The translations under genes and the position numbers were made by a program. The notes beneath the pieces are model-generated. The model had not been told where the DNA came from. It saw only the letters and a list, made by a program, of their open reading frames with translations, and did no database searches. Shown here one piece after another: positions 34,103 through 46,400 of a stretch of DNA of 64,000 nt. How positions within the stretch are numbered: the stretch's first letter is position 1; every line of letters begins with the position of its first letter. Source of the stretch: Caenorhabditis elegans (lineage: Eukaryota; Nematoda; Chromadorea; Rhabditida; Rhabditidae); NCBI RefSeq assembly GCF_000002985.6, contig NC_003283.11, positions 14,632,001 through 14,696,000 of the forward strand, given 5' to 3'.

Positions 34103-35105
34103 ATGGAGTCTTCACCAACTTCTTCTACCGACTTTGCATTCGGAGGTAAGTTAGTGTTTCTCTCATACAGGCCTACCGCCTCCTCTTTGCCTATTTCAGT
34201 ACATGATGCAGGCGTACGTTGCCTTGAAGGCTCAAAAAGCCTCTATGTCTTTCTTAGTATTTTGAGTAAAAATTTCAAATTTCGTTTCACAAACTTTTCA
34301 ATTTTCAGCAAAAAAAACAGACTCGGCCGACACATTTCAGGGATTCAGTGACAAGTACAACTTCACCGCTTCTGTGCTTTGTATGCTAACTTTTGGATTC
34401 GGAGGTAATGAACAATTCGGGAAATTTGGTCAATTTTGATAATTTCAGCAATCTTACTTTCCACTGCCCCAATGTTTATTACTGGTCTCATCTCTACAGT
34501 TTGGATGATTGCGTGCTTCAGATGGCTTAATCTTCATGGTCCAAAAATGACTAGAAATGAGGTAAAAAAGACCTACAATCGTGCTTATTTGTACTTGCTG
34601 ACCTCAGAAACCTTGAGTCAAAATGTCGTTTACTATCAAAGATCAAAACTTTTGTAGTTGGATATTTGTCCAAGGCCTAGTTAGGTAGTAAAAGCTATTA
34701 AAATATGAGACCCCTTTTTTTTAAACAATTGCAAAATTTATTTATTCCAGGTGATCTTCTTCGAGGCCAGCAACCTTCTCGAGTTGGATCCTCCAGTATT
34801 CCGTTTTGGAATGACTGCAAACGTTGATGACTGTCTGACACCGGGAGACGGTGAACAACGAGAGCCACCACAGCCTCAAACTCTCTGGGATGCGCTTTTC
34901 TCGGATGAGAAAAAGATTCAGATGGATAAGTTCTATCAGAAACATTATGGCGGAGTTCATGCACATGCCACAAAGATGTTTATGGTGACGTGTAGTTTTA
35001 TTCCGAATGATTTAATTTTAAATATTTCAGGAATACGAGATGGAAAAGGCAAAGGAAGATTCGAAAGGAGGAATGGCCACGACTTCACCAAAGTACCCCA
35101 AGTAG
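34103..35105 (+). CDS. Two-TM-region nematode protein, unrecognised
   Basis: Six exons (34103-34145, 34200-34265, 34309-34404, 34449-34561, 34751-34984, 35031-35105) give 208 residues; stop TAG 35103-35105, AATAAA at 35139. The N-terminus MESSPTSSTDFAFG is soluble. Two hydrophobic stretches (TASVLCMLTFGFGAILLS and MFITGLISTVWMIACFRWL) form a hairpin. A soluble tail with DALFSDEKKIQMDKFYQKHY and HAHATKMFMEYEMEKAKED follows. Exons 1 and 3 end with nearly the same sequence (TTC GGA G|GTAA), and exon 4 accepts either in phase, so exon-skipping isoforms are possible. Exon 2 is open in a second frame too (YMMQAYVALKAQKASMSFL), but that frame does not match exon 1 or 3. Function unknown; probably an endomembrane protein. 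Confidence 0.7.
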
Positions 35106-35896
35106 TTTTTACAGTCGACGAATGTTTTCTGATACAGCAATAAACTTTTTTCTATTTTTTTGAACATTTTTGAATTAGTTTTAATTCTAGCAATTCAAGC
35201 ACGCTCAAAAACCTCTCACAAACCTACTAACTAACTGGTTTTTATGTGCAATTTGTGGAGGCACAAGGCATTCTACGGGGGCCGGCATTCATTGAAAGGG
35301 AAGAGGTGTCCCAATTATTGATATCTTAATTTGTCAATTTCATGTAGTCTAGATCTATTTCTCAATAACTTCGGTTATGTGTTACCCTGGAAAGTAAAAA
35401 ATAAAAACTTAAAAACTTTATTTTCAAAATAAATTCTGCTCTATTACCTCGCAAAGAAGACTTCCGATTTAACTTCAGTTCTAGAGGATAGTCCAACTCT
35501 TCCAAACTTTTCTGCAGACGAGGCAGACGACACATATGTATTCTCTACCAGACCTATTATTCTAGATAAGATCAGTTGGCTTTGTAGCCAGTCAGTTTAG
35601 TTTAGAAATAAAAAAGTCCGCACGGTTGCATCTGGAAATTTCAAAAATTCAGAAAAGACGGAAGCAACATTGAAAAAACATGTTGCTGTTTTTTTTTTTG
35701 AATTTTTAATAATCATGACCAAAAATGGCACAAAGTGCCTTTAAAATGGCTCCCTTTTACCACCAACTCTCATGTTCTGAATATGAAAGAGAAATCCAAA
35801 GTTCGGCCACGTCTCTGGTGAAGGAGGAGGTGGCGAATTGTCAATTGAGAGCACATACACTTCCACCAAAATTGAAAATAAACATAATAAATAAAA
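35106..35896. other. Spacer between convergent genes
   Basis: The 3' flank of the plus-strand gene (polyA signal 35139) and of the minus-strand gene. An ORF at 35725-35961 runs over the latter and is not supported. Confidence 0.5.
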
Positions 35897-36393
35897 TCAT
35901 TCATTTTTATAAATCTCAGGGCATTCGGATAAGTTCGGAGATTGCCAGAGATGAGGAATGATCATCCCAGATTCTGATAAGTCGATTGAATATTGGACGG
36001 AGCGTTCTGCACTTGAGTCGTCGGGCTTCTTCTCAACTTCTGGCTTCTCGATCGGAGCTTTCTTCGATCTTTGCGATCCTTCCTTCTGAAACAAAAGATT
36101 TTTTTAAAGCTACACTGAACGCCTTAAATCCACACCAACCTTCTTCTTCTCGGACTTCTGCTCCTTCTTGAGACGAGCCGATCTCTGAGATCCTTCCTTC
36201 GCCTTCTCCGCCGATTTTGCAGGAACTCCACTCTTGGCCGGTGGCGCTGGAGCTGCAGAATTACTATGAAAAGCTGGCTACTGTGGCCAAGAAAAACCAA
36301 ATCTCCCACTCGCCTTAATCTTCTTTTGTCGACAGGTGGTACATCCGAGGGCAAAGATCGCTCCAGAGACTGCCACAGCAGCAGCGAGACCCA
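35897..36393 (-). CDS. C-terminal three exons of a single-TM, lysine-rich protein (5' end not located)
   Basis: Exons 36393-36310, 36252-36140 and 36085-35897 join in phase. The first gives a membrane helix and basic anchor (GLAAAVAVSGAIFALGCTTC, RQKKIK). The second is PAPPAKSGVPAKSAEKAKEG then SQRSARLKKEQKSEKKK. The third is KEGSQRSKKAPIEKPEVEKK followed by an acidic tail to TAA at 35897. KEGSQRS occurs in both later exons, so they may be duplicates. Exon 1 starts in phase 1 after TTTTTCAG, so an upstream exon must supply one base. It could supply only the A of a split start codon (A|TG GGT), or more coding sequence; see the ORF at 43267-43496. Donor GTGGGA after exon 1 is weak. The product is likely a membrane protein with a charged, disordered cytosolic tail. 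Confidence 0.55.
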
Positions 36394-36439
36394 CTGAAAA
36401 ACAAGAAAATTTAGATCAATAACTCGCTCACGCGCGGTT

Positions 36440-36690
36440 TAAGACATTTATCGACTATCGGCGAAATTCCGCCGATCAACGATAATCGCCGGCAACTACC
36501 GGCAAGCGTCGGCTACTGTTGGCAATCAATAAAATCGAGCTATCGGAGAATGCCAGCAACCATTAAGACACGTCATCGATTTTTGCATACCTGCCGGCAA
36601 TATAATCGGAAACTCCTTCGCTTTAAACAATAATTAACAATGTGCCGACAACATCCTCGGCGATCGCTCAGCAACCATCGGCAACTTCTC
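36440..36690. repeat. Degenerate GCCGGCAA / CGATCGGC repeat
   Basis: Repeated variants of CCGGCAA, ATCGGC and CCGATCAACG in both orientations. This resembles the TTTGCCGGCAAAT-type dispersed repeats of C. elegans. It lies directly upstream of the TM exon at 36393. Confidence 0.7.
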
Positions 36691-39600
36691 TCAAACTCAC
36701 ATTAATTCATGGCGTCATGAAGTTGCACCAAATCAAAACTCATGGTGAGCAATCGAAATGTCGAAATAATTGATTTTTGGCGAAAAGCTGTTTCGAACCT
36801 GCGAGTGGAGATTTTATAATTTGATAAGAAAGGTCAGCACGGTTATTTGGGCCTTTTTAAATAATTTTTTCAATGATTTGTTTTTAAATAGACTGTGAGT
36901 TTCTATTCTATTCTGTTTTTCAATTCTGTTTTTAATATTTTTGAAATTATTATTTTCTTTTTTTTCAATATTTTTCCAAATAGAAGAATAGTGGAGCAAC
37001 ATGGTGCAATTGAATTTAAAATGTACCTATACATAAATCAATGATTGGAGATTTTAGTTGAAGTTAGGTAATTTTCTTAAAATTTAATTTTCTTTGGAGT
37101 CATTTTGAGCATAACGCAAATACGTTGATTTTCAAATTATTTTTTTTCAGATTTGGTCCCATCCGCCAACGTTGTTCTCAACTGTGCCGCTCAAATCCTC
37201 AAACCGAAATCCGAAAATTTACTGCTAAGTTCCTACTTCCCATAATGCTTAATATGCTTAATATGTATTGGAGAAATATTTTTTAAAAACTTCATTTTTC
37301 GCCAATGTAAAAATTTTTGATTGTCAGAATTTAAAAACCAAATTTAATACGGATTCTTATCCGCTGAGTTCAAGCAGAAAAAGTGGAATTTCAGTCATTC
37401 CTTCCAGTGTACAATTTGATATTGACTAGAATTGGCCATTTATTTGCAAAATTAGTAGATTTTCCAAAAAAGTATCTGACACTAACAATGCAATAAACTC
37501 GTTCCTATAATTTTCTGAATTTTTTCGAATCTAGAGCTCTTTCAAATTATTTCCTCTACAATTTCAAGCACGATAAAAAGCTTTTCACTAACCCACTTTC
37601 GGGGCATTTCAAGTGTTCTACACGACGTTTTTGTGCTAAATAAAAACATTGCCGCCAAACGACATTGAGCTGGTGATTAGTATTCGTGGCTCTTTGGCAA
37701 ATATGCACACACTCACAATGACAAATTCAATGGTTTTAAGGAATTGAGAGAATGGATATGGGTTCTTCCAATTTCTTGTACTCATCTCATTTCTGCTAAA
37801 CTTTTAATTTTCCTCCAGATCCCCCAGTTTCTTGGAGGAGTAATGATGATGAATGTTTGCAAGTGAGAGCTAGGAGGAGTTCCAGTGAGTATTCAATGTA
37901 GACACAGAAAAGCCTGACTTGTACCTAGACTCGTGCCTACTTCCAAAGTAACGTTTACTAACCGAACACTTTCAGTATCACATTAAACAAATTAATTGAA
38001 ATTAAAATTTGAAGTTTATTCTAAATATGTCATCGGGTCGAGCTGTGGTTTTTGCCTAAACTTTATACAACCTTTGTGGGGAATTTTCATAAATTTTGTT
38101 GTCACTTGTTTCTTCAATGGGGCGTTTTCCGGGCGATCGGCGATTTAAGCGTACCCACGGAAGCCCTTCATGACAGCCTTAACTTTACCACATTTCATTT
38201 CAAGTACTAAAAATGTGCTCTGAAATTTGTACTTCACTTTTTCATCAGCCACCTCTCTGTCTCTCACTCATCGCCGTCTAATTTGATTCTTGAAGAAGTG
38301 GTGAGAAAGGAGAACACACAGACACACACACATCAACAATCTAAGTGAACGTTCGGTTTTAAAATGGAAGAATAGAATATTGGATATTCTTTTTCCTTTT
38401 TTTCTGTTTTTATTTTCTATTTTTATATTTTTAAATGCCTATAATATTAAAAAAAATACTTTAAAAAATTTGATATTATTAGAACTATGGCGTAAAAGTA
38501 CGCAGGCACGTCACAAGACGTTCATGCCTGCCTACCGTCTTCGGAATTTTGAGTAGGCCCAAGTTAGTCAAGTAGGCATTATTGTGGTAGAAAATTAGTT
38601 TTATCACATTTTATATAAACCTAGCACTTTATTCTTAGAATGCCATGGGGATGGAAGCAACTTACGCCCGCACATCTTCCCGTGTTTAGACCGGGAATCG
38701 CCTTCAAAAAAATCTGCAAAAAAATGCAAAAAAAACTATCGATAGGGCGCAAAATGGGTGAGTGAAGAGGTCATTCACTCCTCATATATTTTTGCCCCCG
38801 ATTTCCCCAAACTTTAGTCTCGCAATAAGCTCTGAATTGGTCGTTCACTACGAAGTTTCATTAAACTTTTAGCAAAAAAAACGATTATTCTGAGAAATAT
38901 TTATATTTTCTCTGCTCAGTTTTTTTCATGAATTGAGAGCTACGTGATTTACCAGGAAAAATTGGTTTGAAAATCGCCTGCGGGTCATTCCGAATGGGCT
39001 AAACGAAATCCGGCGCCGGGAAAAATTTATTTGAGGCGGGGGCTAAGAGCTTTGTGCTCCCAGCCAAACATTTTTTTGTTTTCCTGTTTCAAGTTATTAT
39101 GACTTTTATTGCTTTGTCTTTGAAAAACGCTTCCGCCTATTATTTTTTAATGTTGCGGAAATTTCAGCCATCGCTTTCACAATATATTATTCAACTCACT
39201 ATTTGAGTTCTTGTTTTCTTTTTTGTATTTTGTCTAGCTGCTTTTTCAAATAATTCAGCTGGAATTGAATTTGAATCTAATTGTAATTTTAACGGAAGTC
39301 GATTTTTCGTTTAATTTCTAGGATCATCTTACAAATTGAGACTGTTTTAAAGTTAAAACACTAGGCAACCCTTGACTGAAATTTCTTAAATGAGCACAGC
39401 ACCATAAATATATAGAATTAATTATCAGAAAGCACTATAATTAACAAAAATATTTTCTATGCTTTTTAATTATATAGCACAATTTTTAAATACTGCTATT
39501 TGTCTTTAAAAAATCCTGCTAACTGCAAACTTTTAAACCTGAATTCAATTGTATGTTTTCAGTTTAAGAAAACAATTTTTAAAATGAAAACTGTAATATC

Positions 39601-42583
39601 TCAAGAAAAAGTAAATAGATTTAAATGAACAGAAGACTAAAAGCATTTCCATACACTTTTCCTTTTTGAAAATAAAAATATTTTTTTAATCCTCGAGCTC
39701 TATTTGGTTCTGAAATTACGTTTTTCGGGTTGATGTACGCTTTTACAACCTCTGAATTCAAACTTCAAATTAATCATTTTACTTAACATCTGATTCTTCT
39801 CAATGTAACCTGACCTCTCCCACTGTTCACAAAAAAAAATGAGAAATTTGTAACATTTCGAGAAGATTCATGGTGTCAAAATCTGACGAAAAACAACGCA
39901 AAAAAGTTATTTGATCATCACTTGTCTAGAATCCTTTATCTTTGAACACCTATCAGTTGCCACAAACTTATCAATCATTGGTTAAAGTTTTTATCTTTTT
40001 GTGTTTTGGATTGCTCTAGGTATATGAATTCTGAATTTATTGAACGATGTTGAATTTTTTCCAGTTCTAATTTGAAATTGTAAATAAAAATATTATTGGA
40101 AATTTTAGTTTTCGGAAATTGAAATCTAAAGACAGAAATAGATAGTCTTATCCAATTTCACCAGACACCGGAATAAGCTTTTAAAGAGTCAAGAAGTTGA
40201 CAGACTCGTTACAATGCAATTTAGAAATAAATGAGTTCTTTTTATAGCTCTGTACTTTATCATATGTTCGTTGTTTTTTTGAATACTCAAGATTTTCTAT
40301 AAATTCTTATTGTTCCGATTGAAACATAGAGCTTTTTTATGGCAAATTGAAGCATTAAACTCCAGCTCTATCAAATTTAATGTATTTTAACAATAAAACC
40401 AGAAATGGGAAAAGCTGCATTGGCCGTTGAAAAAAAAATGAACATAAATTTTATTATTGACTGTAACATCAAAAATAAATAGTAAATGACTGATTATACA
40501 AAATCTAAAAAAAAATGTCCTCCCATATCTTGGATTTATGTATTTTTGAATTGTAACAATCTATAGATATCCATAGAATCCATAGACAATTCCATAGACA
40601 TATTGCATTTTGACCAACAAGTTTTTTCCAATAAATTTCTTATTCTAGCTTCTAATCTTGAGCTGAAAGTTGATTCAAAACTATTCTTGAAATCACATTT
40701 ATCCTCGTACAGATAATATCTTAATAGTATTCCTCATGGAAATCACTTCCCAGACTCATTATTTCTTTTTCAAAGAGATTTGAAAATTCTGATCCGATTG
40801 AAAAGTAAGTTCAAATATCTTGTATTTCCGTTCCGTGTTTTTTTCTTCTTGGCAATTAAATTATTTTTGAATTTTTAGTATCGAGACTATTTCAATTGAC
40901 CATCCCTCCTCTTTCCCCATTTCATTAAAAAAGTGCTCACGGAGATTTTTTCCCAAGATATTCATTTAAGTGGAAACTAATTCCAAAGGTGGCACACCCC
41001 ACACGAGTGGATTCTTGATCATTCAACAGAGGGAAAAAGAGAAAAAATAAAACATTTTGGCGCTGAAAAAGAAAAAAAAAGATTTATTGGATGGTGAATT
41101 CGAATTCGGATTCATTCGAAACCGGATTCAAGAGGCTGAATTCGTTGAGCAATGATGTATTCTTTTAGAGCTCACTGATCTGGAAATGTTCCGTTCAATT
41201 GTGAAGATTGAAAAAGCTACTAGAGATCCCTGACGAATCATTTGTTATTTTAAAATAAAAAATGTGAATTAGAATCTATAATAGCTTTGGATTTCTGATC
41301 CAGGCTACGTTGTAGTCTCTAATAATTGAATTCCTTTAAGGTTACCTACACCTACCTGTAGCCAGCACGTGTACTTACTTCCCAAAGTTATGTTAATTGT
41401 TTTCAAATGTTCAAAACTGGCCGGTTACTAAAAATCAATCTACACTGTGCAAACAGCAGATACGAGGCGGTCGGCAAGCACGTAGGCATCAAGACGTGCT
41501 TACCTACCACCGAAACTTTATGGTGGGGGTTCTTGAAAAAGTCACTAAATATTTAAAAATTGTTAAAAAACTAATTTTCAAACTTTCCCGTTTCCAGGTT
41601 ATATTGTAGTTTGGTGTGTACCAATCTTTGCCAAATTTGAAACATTTAAGCTGCTGATTTCCGCATATACAAGTAGTTTTGAAGTGTTCTTTGCATTTCC
41701 TTTTCCTTCGTTTTTCTTCGAATGAATCAGCCAGACTCTATTTGAGGTTTGGAAACAAATTGAATTATTTCAAGTGGAGGAGATTCTTTTAGATTTTGGC
41801 TCTCAAAGTTCTTTGGGTATTGTGAGTTGGGTCGAATAGTTTGATAGAGCAAACTTGAAAAGTTGACTAATAGTGAGAGCTCCGCCTTGTCGGCCTTCTA
41901 GCACCTACCTTGCACCTTCAATAGCTGGGAATAGTTTTTTTAATTTAAGTTTCGGCAAATCGCCAAATTTCGTGAAAAAGGAAAAAAAAAGAAAACAAAT
42001 TTAAGGAAAGAAATTTATTTTCAGTTTCTATTTGTTTCAAAGTTCAGTATTTTATTTCAATTGAACGATAGAATGTTTTTTGTAATAACTTTTGTAATGT
42101 TTTGTAATGATTTACATTTGATTAATGAATTCTTGAAATTGATCCCCTTTTCATTTTCATTCCAGTTCTTATATGTAACAATATAAATGTGTTTTTGTTT
42201 CAGTCTTCCTTTTCTTCTACCCCACTCCCTCCTCATCCTTTTATAAACTGACGATGATAATGAGGATCTGAATTGAATTTTAAATGTTTTTCTCTACAAA
42301 ACAGGGGGAAACGGTAGAATAACATAGAAGCATCTAGTAATCGGATTCCACCAATCTCAAACACCCTCTCTTATTCCAGTGGATTTCAGCATCTTTAAGA
42401 CAAAAAAGCCACCGCACAGAAGGATGCCTAATCTAATGAGTTTTTGTGTAGATTGTTCCCCGCTCATCGTCTTTCTATTTTTCTTTATTTTAAGAGAAAA
42501 CCGAACGAATGCTCACGTTTCAGAGCGTATGTGTATGTCTGGCTCAGTTGGTATTGTGAATAGAATAAAAAAAGAAGGAAATA

Positions 42584-42600
42584 GGGGGGGGGGGGGGGGG
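42584..42600 (+). repeat. Uninterrupted G17 tract
   Basis: Seventeen consecutive G residues follow a purine-rich run. In C. elegans such monoG tracts are known substrates for deletion when the DOG-1/FANCJ helicase is missing. Confidence 0.95.
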
Positions 42601-43266
42601 TAATTATTGAAAAAAAAGAATTATGGAAGATGACGAAGAGACTGGTTTATGATCGAGATGAAACGATCATTTCCTAGAAAAAAGTATTTTGAGATTTCAG
42701 TAAGCTTCCGAAATTTGTGGAAGTTTCTAATTATGCTTTTGGTGAACCCGGAATACTATAAAAACTTTGAATAAAAAATCGGAAACTCCATAGATTTCCG
42801 GTTTTTCAGGCTTGAATAAATTGCATTTCATAGTTTAGTTTATGAATTTTAATCTTGTAGGAAACTGCTCTCGTGAACTAGAGGCGGGTGCGTTTTCAGT
42901 GCCTGCCTCGTGCCTTCCTTACCTATTTGTAGAAATTTAACAATTGTTTTGTTTTTTAGCTTGAATGGAACATCTCTACGGATATTTTTCATTAGTCGCT
43001 AGAATCGAAAAATTTGAACTTTGGTTTTTATTAATTTACTTTTTAAAAAAAATTTAAGAGTCCAAACTATCCAAATTTCAAATCCAGCTGTCTAGTGATG
43101 TCAAACATTATTGTTGAACATATTGGTTATATATTTTTTTGAAACATTTTCAAAATTCAATTGAGCATCTCAAATCGAAGTGTTGTAACAAAAGAGAAGG
43201 TGGCTCGGTTATTGATCATCTTAAAGTTTATTCAAAGTTCCATATTCCAGGAAGCTTGAAATTTTG

Positions 43267-43496
43267 ATAACCTACATTCTAGTTACCGACACATTCCAGC
43301 CCATTCCCAGTTCCCAAGGGACACAGATGCTTCGTCTTTGCGAAAATATATTGAGAACCTTTTGCGGACCAACGATTGGGATTCATTGTGTTTAGAATTC
43401 TGATGAAAAATACTTTTTGGTGTCGTTCACCTTGTGACAATATACGTTTAAATGTATCTGATAGAGGCAATGAATTGTTCATCTCTTGCGCATTTA
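43267..43496 (-). CDS. Isolated protein-like exon, possible remote 5' exon of the 35897-36393 gene
   Basis: The minus strand is open from about 43496 with ATG at 43482: MNNSLPLSDTFKRILSQGER, then HQKVFFIRILNTMNPNRWSA and KGSQYIFAKTKHLCPLGTGN. Its mixed composition is unlike the neighbouring low-complexity frames. A GTAACT donor after GTC G (near 43287) would end it in phase 1, exactly what the TM exon at 36393 needs (reading ECVVGLAAAV). This would require an intron of about 6.9 kb. Without that splice the frame stops at 43279. Equally, it may be a chance frame or gene remnant. Confidence 0.25.
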
Positions 43497-46400
43497 TGTG
43501 AGCTTTCTAGTTCAAATAGAAAATGTTTGTTCCTCTTCAATTTTTTGCAACTTTCACAGGAACTTAGTAGTTTCAATTTTGATTTTTAAATGTTTTTTCT
43601 TTCTTTCTAATATATTTATGAGTCTAAGAGAATCCAACTATAACTACAAAAGGAGAAAATTGAACCAAAAAAGTGTTTGAGCTCACTTTTAGACTTCCAG
43701 ATGAACGCTGAAACTTATGGTAAATGTTTTTTTAATAGTTAAACAAATTGAGTTGCAGTGGAGCAGTTTGGAAATTTTTAGGTCAACATTTTCTTAGAAA
43801 TTCCTATTCATGAAATTTCTAAAAATCATTTTTAGAAGTGAGCAGTTTTTATGCAATATTGTCAGATCCTTTTTTCAAGTTAAAAATGCTCCTCTGTTTT
43901 AGGATCATGTTCAATAGGTCGTTTTTCAAGTAATACAGGTTTCATTTGGGAGCTCAATCACTTGGGATTTTTTATGTAATCAGTTGACTCTTCTATTTTT
44001 GCCCCTTCTCCATCATTTTGTTTTTGTTTTCTCTTCTCCTTTCTCTTTTTTGCCTGCTTTCAATCTTCCTGCAAAAAAATAAGTTTTACTTAAGAAGAGA
44101 AGCCACAATTGATAGGACCCTCCTGAGCCGGCGCCGACCGCCTAAAAAAATACTTGCTCGGAGATAATCGGGTTATCTCTAAAAAATAGGAGCATTGAAT
44201 GTGTTATAGGTTCCGCCTTTGCATTTTTCTACGCGTTCCTCAATCACTACGTCACACTAAAACATTTAAGAAGACCACCCAAGTAGAAACCGAACGTTCG
44301 TTTTTTTTCCTTTTTTGCTTGCAGTTTTTGGGGGAGAGAGTGAGTTTTTTGGGATGATGTGTGGAGATATCCAATATGTTTTCATTTCTCTTTCAGTCAT
44401 TTTTCTCTCATTTTCAACTTACTCTAAAAGATGAAATATGTCTGCAATTGACACTGTTCCTCTCTCCTGACACGGCGGTGCGTGGAGCCATCACAGAAGA
44501 GAAAAGAAAGTTTTGTACTTTCTTAGTCTTTTTCTCACTTTTTAAAAATTTTCTTTATTTTGCGTCTCGTGATCTTTTTTTAGTGATTTTTCCGTTTAAA
44601 GATGGAGTTGTTTTTGTGGGTTTTTCTTATTCTAATAGTAAATGATAGGAGTTTTTTGTTTTTTTTTTCAGTATACCAATTATGCATGTTATAAAATATG
44701 CCCATTTAAACTTCAAAAAATCATAAAACTTCTCCCAAATTTAAATTCAATTTTGTTGACTTTGAAATTAACAAAAAAGTATCAAAAATGATATTTTCAA
44801 TGCATTCTTCGATAATTTAATGTCACTGATTTTCAGTAGTAAAATGTTTCACTTTTTTGGATTTTATCGGAAATTTATATTTTTTCACCCAAGTTTTACA
44901 AAAAAAAAATTCCAAATCATTTTTTGAATTCTTGTTTCCTCAAAAACTGAATTAAGGAACTTGTCAGTCCGTCATTTTTTGAATAACTGACAATGAGTTT
45001 GGAATTTTTCGGAATTTTCTAAACGAATTCAAAATTCAAAATTCCGAAAACGGGAAGCAAAAAGGTTTTTGATCTTCAAGTTCTGACATGGCAAACGTCA
45101 AGTCTTTTCTGAGAATTTTGGCAGTACGTTCGAAGTTTTTACTGAACTCTTGAATCATGGCTGTGAAAAGCAGAATCATATGTTTCTGAAGTTGTGAAAT
45201 ACTTCTTAGAACAAATAATTAAATAGGTGATTAAGTGGGAATTAAAAATATTTATATTTTTGGTGGATACATGATTTGTCTAGACTTGGTTTTTTTCTGA
45301 AAAATGTTTGCAAAATTGCAGCAAAAGCTAAAATTGTTCACCTGAAATAACGGGTGATTTTTTTTCAATGAAACTGTGAAATCCAGCGTTCCAAAAACTT
45401 GTGTCCCATTCAAAACAATTTCAGAGAAAAGCCAAATTTCAAATCTCAAACCAAATGTTTCGAAGTTGTATGAGACCTATTTTTTTTGCTTGAAAATATT
45501 AAAAATTAAAGTTTAGTTCAAAAATGATAAAAAGCGTATAAGAGGCGCCCATGTCTAACTTTGAGAGTTTTTTTTTGAAAATTTATAAGTTTTAAAATTT
45601 TGAGGTTTTTTCCTGAACTTCAGTAGATAACAAATTTCTGATATTCACAAAAATATAAAAGCAATAGTTTTAAAGAGGTTTAGGGAACTTTTTTCGAATA
45701 CTAATTTACCTGCCTACCTACAAGGCGCCTACTTTGCGCTTACACGCGATATCCCACAGTATCCCACACTTTTTTTTTCGGTTTCCGGCCCATCGAACCC
45801 ACTCCTCAGAATCTCCCAAAATAAAGTTCAATGACGTTAGAAATGTTTCATCTCCGAACATTTTCTTTCATTTTCTTTTGTTCCTTCTTTCAAAAGCCTT
45901 CTTCCACTCCATTTTCACACTTTCCCTAGAGATATCCAGATAAACCAATTAATCAAAAAGGAGTCCTTGTTGTCAAAACGAGAAAAAAAAGCTAGAAAAC
46001 TTCATGAAACCAAAGTTTGAGTCGACATTTTCCTCAAATTTCTCACTTTTTTTTTGCTTGCGATTTTTTTCTTCCGAACCTCAAAACACGTCTTACTTTG
46101 TATTTTATGAGATTTTTTTCTCAAAATCCCACCTATCTCTCACAAATCAGAAGCTTAAAGTGTGGGAGAGCTGGAAAAAAGCTGGAAAAAAGGAAGATGA
46201 TCTATTCGGAATCTGATTTTTAGGAGGATTTTTAGTAAGTAATCAAAACATGATGTCTGGAAAACAATGACAACTAAAGGCTTTTTAATAACGGAAGCCT
46301 TATGAGTAAGCTAGCATGATCACAAATCACTACGCGACATTATGGTCAACTGGAAAATTGCAAAAAAGGTATTAATTATGTACATTTCGCTGATAAGTTA

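Noticed and set aside
44160-44178. Hairpin GAGATAATCGGGTTATCTC as a microRNA precursor
   Set aside because: The stem is only 7 bp, far too short for a pre-miRNA.
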